Part shown: in pieces, positions 60,338 through 64,000 of the stretch
How positions within the stretch are numbered: position 1 is the stretch's first letter
How the letters are laid out: each line of letters opens with the position of its first letter
DNA from: Massilia sp. R2A-15
GTDB lineage: Bacteria > Pseudomonadota > Gammaproteobacteria > Burkholderiales > Burkholderiaceae_D
NCBI RefSeq assembly: GCF_030704305.1
Contig: NZ_CP131935.1
Coordinates: 1,922,001 to 1,986,000 of the forward strand
Length of the DNA stretch: 64,000 nucleotides
Direction: 5' to 3'
Program-made: the position numbers and the translations under genes
Notes under the pieces: generated by a model
What the model saw: the letters and a program-made list of their open reading frames with translations, nothing else
Told to the model about the DNA's origin: nothing
Databases searched by the model: none

Positions 60338-60967
60338 TTAAAGTAACTTCTCAAGGATGCTGGTCAGGGTCGCGCGGGTTTCCTCGATCGACTTGGTCGA
60401 ATCGACCACCACGATCCGCTCCGGAAACTGCGCGGCGCGGCGCAGGTATTCGTTGCGGCAGGCGGCGAAGAAGTCGGCCTGCTCCTGCTCGAACTTGTCC
60501 AGCGTGCGGGTCGCGTCCAGGCGCGCGCGCGCCACGTCGAGCGGCACGTCGAACAGGAAGGTCAGCACCGGTTGCAGGTGCGGATGCACCCACTGCTCCA
60601 GCGCCTCCATCTTGGCGCGGTCCAGGCCGCGGCCGCCGCCCTGGTAGGCGAAGCTGGCGTCGGTGAAACGGTCGGAGATCACCCATTCGCCCCGCGCCAG
60701 CGCCGGCTCGATCACCTGCGCCATGTGCTCGCGGCGGCTGGCGAACATCAGCAAGGCTTCGGTTTCCAGGTGCATCTTCTCGTGCAGCAGCATATCGCGC
60801 AGTTTTTCGCCGACGGAGGTGCCGCCCGGTTCGCGCGAGGACACCACGGACTTGCCGTGCGCCTTCAGGAAGTCGGCCACGAAGGCGATGTGGGTCGATT
60901 TGCCGGCGCCGTCGATGCCTTCAAAGCTGATGAACTTGCCTGGTGCTGCGCTGCTGTCTTGGGTCAT
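60338..60967 (-). CDS. tmk: Thymidylate kinase
   Basis: 209 aa. Walker [12 protein letters not shown] at residues 14-24; DRF motif in [20 protein letters not shown]; lid region with [17 protein letters not shown]. It phosphorylates dTMP to dTDP. Start 7 bp after the mltG stop. Usual order mltG-tmk-holB. Full length. Confidence 0.95.
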   Translation of the reverse strand: MTQDSSAAPGKFISFEGIDGAGKSTHIAFVADFLKAHGKSVVSSREPGGTSVGEKLRDMLLHEKMHLETEALLMFASRREHMAQVIEPALARGEWVISDRFTDASFAYQGGGRGLDRAKMEALEQWVHPHLQPVLTFLFDVPLDVARARLDATRTLDKFEQEQADFFAACRNEYLRRAAQFPERIVVVDSTKSIEETRATLTSILEKLL

Positions 60968-60974
60968 GAAACGC

Positions 60975-61961
60975 TTATCGTTGAAATTGATTGACTGCTT
61001 TGTTATGGTCGGTCAGGTTGCCCGAGAACTTGCTGGTGCCGTCGCCGCGCGAGACGAAATACAGCGCATCGGTCTTGGCCGGCCCCAGCGCTGCATCGAG
61101 CGACTGCACGCCCGGCAAGGCGATCGGCGTCGGCGGCAATCCTGCGCGCGTGTAGGTATTGTACGGCGTGTCGGTTTCCAGGTCCTTCTTGCGGATCTTG
61201 CCGTCGTACTTCTCGCCCATGCCGTAGATGACGGTCGGATCGGTCTGCAGCAGCATGCCCATCTTCAGCCGGTTGACGAACACGCCGGCGATCATCGTGC
61301 GCTCAGACTTCTGGCCGGTTTCCTTTTCCACGATCGACGCCATCACCAGCGCCTGGTACGGCGAGGCGTACGGCAGGCTCGGGTCGCGTTTTTCCCAGGC
61401 CGAGTTCAGCTTGGCCAGCATCGCCGCATGCGCCTGCTTGTAGATGTGCATGTCGGGCGAACCCTTGGCGAACAGGTAGGTGTCCGGGAAGAACAGGCCT
61501 TCCGGCGCCTTGAAGTCGGCGTCGATCTTCGCCATCAGTTCCTGGTCGGACAGGTCGGCGGTCTCGTGCTTGAGGCCCTTGTTGGCGGCGATCGCCGCGC
61601 GCATCTGCCTGAAGGTCCAGCCTTCGATGATGGTCAGCGATTCCTGCGCGAACTCGCCGCGCACCAGCTGGTCGACCAGGCGCCGCGGCGTCGTGTTCGG
61701 TTTCAGCTCGTAGGAACCGGCCTTGATGCGCGAGGCCTTCTGCGTCACCCGCGCCAGCATCGAAAACAGGAAAGGATTGACGGGCACGCCGGCCGCGGCG
61801 ATCTGCTGCGACGCCACGCCCACGCCGCTGCCTGGCAGGACCGTGAACGGGATGACCGCTTCTCCGGTGGTGATCGGCTGCTTCGACCACCAGGTGAAAG
61901 CGCCGACAGCCGCGACTGCAACAATGATGCCGGTGATGAAAGTTTTCTTTATGAAGCCCAT
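60975..61961 (-). CDS. mltG: Endolytic murein transglycosylase
   Basis: 328 aa from the ATG at 61961 ([14 protein letters not shown]), an N-terminal membrane anchor about 5-24. An ATG at 62009 would add a basic extension (MSRNSRRTPRKTKKTS) and is possible; neither has a clear ribosome site. YceG-like domain; catalytic Glu in [30 protein letters not shown] and [16 protein letters not shown] are family blocks. Cuts nascent glycan strands at the inner membrane. Confidence 0.92.
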   Translation of the reverse strand: MGFIKKTFITGIIVAVAAVGAFTWWSKQPITTGEAVIPFTVLPGSGVGVASQQIAAAGVPVNPFLFSMLARVTQKASRIKAGSYELKPNTTPRRLVDQLVRGEFAQESLTIIEGWTFRQMRAAIAANKGLKHETADLSDQELMAKIDADFKAPEGLFFPDTYLFAKGSPDMHIYKQAHAAMLAKLNSAWEKRDPSLPYASPYQALVMASIVEKETGQKSERTMIAGVFVNRLKMGMLLQTDPTVIYGMGEKYDGKIRKKDLETDTPYNTYTRAGLPPTPIALPGVQSLDAALGPAKTDALYFVSRGDGTSKFSGNLTDHNKAVNQFQR

Positions 61962-62063
61962 GCTTGTTTTTTTGGTTTTGCGGGGAGTCCGGCGGGAATT
62001 TCTCGACATCTTTATAATGAACCCGTAATGATAATGCTTTAAACAGAAAGTATTTGGGAATTT

Positions 62064-63116
62064 ATGGATAACTGGAATGCCTATCTCGCGTCCCAAGGCG
62101 CGCGTCACAGCCCGGATGATACCCTGCAAGCGGCCGATTTTGGCCGCGCGTTAAGCGCAGCGGACCTGGCGGGCGGATTTGTCGCCGTCATCAGCGACCT
62201 CGGCCTGATCTCGGTCTCCGGTGACGATGCGGCAAGTTTCCTGCATAACCAGCTCACCAACGATGTCGAGCACCTGGGTTCGAGCGAAGCGCGGCTGGCC
62301 GGCTACTGCTCGCCCAAGGGCCGCCTGCAAGCGACCTTCCTCATGTGGCGCAACGCCGAATCGGTGTTCCTGCAGTTGCCGCGCGAACTCCAGGCGCCGC
62401 TGCAAAAGCGCCTGTCGATGTTCGTGCTGCGCGCCAAGGCCAAACTGGCCGACGCCGGCGCCGGCCTGGTGACGCTCGGCCTGGGCGGCGCCGCGGCCGA
62501 AGCGGCATTGCGCCAGCACATCGGCGAGCTGCCTGCCGCGCCGTACGGCAAGGTGGACCATGCCATCGGCACCGTGATCCGCGTCGCCGACGCGTTCGAG
62601 GCGCCGCGCTACGAATGGCTCATGACGCCCGAGACCGCCAGCACCGTGATGCCGGCGCTGCGCGCCACGCTCGCGCTGGGCGGCAACCAGGCCTGGCAAC
62701 TGTCGGCGATTCACGCCGGCATACCGCAGATCACGGCCAGGACGCAGGAGCAGTTCGTCCCGCAAATGGTCAATTTCGAGCTGCTGGGCGGCGTCAACTT
62801 CAAGAAGGGCTGCTACCCGGGACAGGAAATTGTCGCGCGCAGCCAGTATCTTGGCAAGCTCAAGCGCCGGACCGTGCTGGCGACCATCGACAGCACCGGC
62901 GCGCAAGCCGGCGACGAGGTGTTCGCCGCGGCCGACCCCGGCCAGCCTTGCGGCATGCTGGTCAATGCCGCGCCAAACGGCGCCGGCGGAGTCGACGTGC
63001 TGGTCGAGATGAAGCTCGCGGCGCTTGGCGAAGGCGACATCCGTCTCGGTTCGGCCGATGGCGAGCCGCTGATCCTGAAGTCCATGCCCTACCTGCTCGA
63101 CGCGCTTGAGGTCTGA
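62064..63116 (+). CDS. ygfZ: YgfZ/GcvT-like folate-binding protein
   Basis: 350 aa, divergent from mltG. The YgfZ signature KKGCYPGQE with Cys250 is present; N-terminal GcvT-like fold (SGDDAASFLHNQLTNDVEHL). Tetrahydrofolate-dependent repair or maintenance of iron-sulfur clusters in enzymes such as MiaB. Followed 6 bp later by the DUF4936 gene, and then the NRDE gene, an order frequent in beta-proteobacteria. Confidence 0.94.
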   Translation: MDNWNAYLASQGARHSPDDTLQAADFGRALSAADLAGGFVAVISDLGLISVSGDDAASFLHNQLTNDVEHLGSSEARLAGYCSPKGRLQATFLMWRNAESVFLQLPRELQAPLQKRLSMFVLRAKAKLADAGAGLVTLGLGGAAAEAALRQHIGELPAAPYGKVDHAIGTVIRVADAFEAPRYEWLMTPETASTVMPALRATLALGGNQAWQLSAIHAGIPQITARTQEQFVPQMVNFELLGGVNFKKGCYPGQEIVARSQYLGKLKRRTVLATIDSTGAQAGDEVFAAADPGQPCGMLVNAAPNGAGGVDVLVEMKLAALGEGDIRLGSADGEPLILKSMPYLLDALEV

Positions 63117-63122
63117 TCCGGC

Positions 63123-63398
63123 ATGAATGACCTGTATATCTATTACCAGGTGCGCGACAGCGACGCCGCCGCCCTGGCGCCGCGCGTGCGCGCGATGCAG
63201 CAGCGCCTGGGCGCCGGCCAGGTCAAGCGCCGGCCGCAGGCGAAGGACGGCTTGCAGACCTGGATGGAAATCTACTGCGCCACCGGCGCCGGCTTCGAGC
63301 AGGCGCTGGCCGACGCGGTGCGCGATGCCAGGCTGGCCGAGCTGATCGCCGGCCCGCGCCATACCGAAATTTTCACGGATTTAGAAAAATGTGCCTGA
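63123..63398 (+). CDS. DUF4936 family protein
   Basis: 91 aa. NDLYIYYQVRDSDAAALAPR and AKDGLQTWMEIYCATGAGFE, typical of this short family that lies between ygfZ and the NRDE gene in beta-proteobacteria. Alpha/beta ferredoxin-like fold is expected. No known function. Last ten bases overlap the start of the next gene. Confidence 0.85.
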   Translation: MNDLYIYYQVRDSDAAALAPRVRAMQQRLGAGQVKRRPQAKDGLQTWMEIYCATGAGFEQALADAVRDARLAELIAGPRHTEIFTDLEKCA

Positions 63399-64000
63399 TC
63401 GTTTTTGCATGGCAGGTTGTTCCGGGCGCACCGCTGGTCGCCGCTGCCAACCGCGACGAATTCTATGACCGGCCAGCAGTTCCGGCCGGCCGGTGGCCCG
63501 AGCATCCGCATGTGTACGCCGGGCGCGACTTGCGGGGCGGCGGCAGCTGGATGGGCATCACGGACGAATCGGCCGGCGGCAAGTTCGCCGCGCTGACGAA
63601 CATCCGCAGTCCGCTGGATCGACGCACCGATGCGCCCACACGCGGCGCGCTGGTGGCCGATTATCTGCTCGGGACGATGTCCGCGCCGGAGTACATCGCC
63701 AGCATTGCGCCCACGGCTGGCGACTACAACGGCTTCAACCTGGTGCTGGGCGACCGCGAATCGCTGTACTGGTTTTCCAACCGGGCCGACGGCGATGAAC
63801 GCAACGGCAAGGCGCTGGCGCCGGGCATCTACGGCATCTCCAACGGCTTGTTGGATTCGCCGTGGCCGAAGGTAGTGCGCACCAAGGCGCAGTTCGCCAG
63901 CCTGTTGTGCCAGGGCGCGCCGGAGGATGCGTATTTCGAGATGCTGGCCGATACCACCCGGGCGCCGGACATGCGGCTGCCCGATACCGGCATCGAGATC
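63389..64000 (+). CDS. NRDE-family (TANGO2-like) protein, truncated by window end
   Basis: 204 residues visible, open at the right edge. N-terminal MCLIVFAWQVVPGAPLVAAA then NRDEFYDRPA is the NRDE signature; Cys2 may act as nucleophile after Met removal as in Ntn-like enzymes, a view drawn from the fold class. GISNGLLDSPWPKVVRTK and GDRESLYWFSN are further family blocks. The start overlaps DUF4936 by ten bases. The C-terminal part is outside the window. Confidence 0.9.
   Translation, partial: MCLIVFAWQVVPGAPLVAAANRDEFYDRPAVPAGRWPEHPHVYAGRDLRGGGSWMGITDESAGGKFAALTNIRSPLDRRTDAPTRGALVADYLLGTMSAPEYIASIAPTAGDYNGFNLVLGDRESLYWFSNRADGDERNGKALAPGIYGISNGLLDSPWPKVVRTKAQFASLLCQGAPEDAYFEMLADTTRAPDMRLPDTGIEI

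Overview
This is a GC-rich bacterial chromosome segment with dense, overlapping genes. It carries the order tig-clpP-clpX-lon-hupB-tRNA-Asp-ppiD, the block mltG-tmk-holB-pilZ-tatD, hpnCDE squalene genes, an SDR-type threonine dehydrogenase, DUF4936, and several copies of a GGGGTCAGGTCC-type palindromic repeat. Together these point to a beta-proteobacterium of the family Oxalobacteraceae, probably the Massilia/Duganella/Telluria group. This is inferred from gene content only; no rRNA gene is present.

Layout. 1-3.5 kb: zinc-type metal uptake (small secreted Cys protein, coiled-coil porin, ZnuA-like binding protein, ZnuB-like permease; no ATPase in view). 3.7-10.5 kb: Sel1-repeat protein, periplasmic cupredoxin plus a GGDEF/EAL protein, secreted prolyl oligopeptidase. 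10.6-11.1 kb: AT-richer BrnTA toxin-antitoxin locus with the toxin gene broken by one extra T. 11.2-18.7 kb: XRE-cupin regulator divergent from kbl-tdh-sdaA (threonine and serine catabolism), then thrC-moeA-moaD. 18.7-28.7 kb: a tightly overlapped malonate operon (TRAP transporter dctPQM-mdcACDEGBH) divergent from a GntR/FCD regulator. 28.7-36.7 kb: FecR-domain and membrane proteins, LysR regulator, a translationally coupled membrane protein/XRE/hydrolase unit, a BaiN-like flavoprotein, DUF2807 and DUF1700 proteins. 36.8-40 kb: hpnCDE. 40-44.3 kb: RND pump without outer-membrane factor. 44.6-53.6 kb: tRNA-Leu, protein-quality-control genes, HU and two tRNA-Asp. 53.9-57.2 kb: PPOX-fold, DUF1801 and small proteins, and a PRMT-like methyltransferase. 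57.3-64 kb: ankyrin protein, tatD, pilZ, holB, tmk, mltG, and divergently ygfZ, DUF4936 and a truncated NRDE gene.

How the genes work together. Threonine is oxidised by Tdh and cleaved by Kbl to glycine and acetyl-CoA, while SdaA turns serine into pyruvate. Malonate is imported by the TRAP system and decarboxylated to acetate by the biotin-independent Mdc complex, whose prosthetic group is made by MdcB/MdcG and primed by MdcH. HpnC, HpnD and HpnE make squalene from farnesyl diphosphate.

The most notable signals are: the frameshifted brnT beside an intact brnA; two families of palindromic repeats that supply stop codons and C-terminal residues to neighbouring genes, one copy being inserted in frame inside the RND pump gene; a symmetric divergent promoter with matching operator-like sites in front of the malonate operon; a 40-bp-spaced direct repeat in front of the coupled membrane/XRE/hydrolase unit; and a bacterial PRMT-like methyltransferase.
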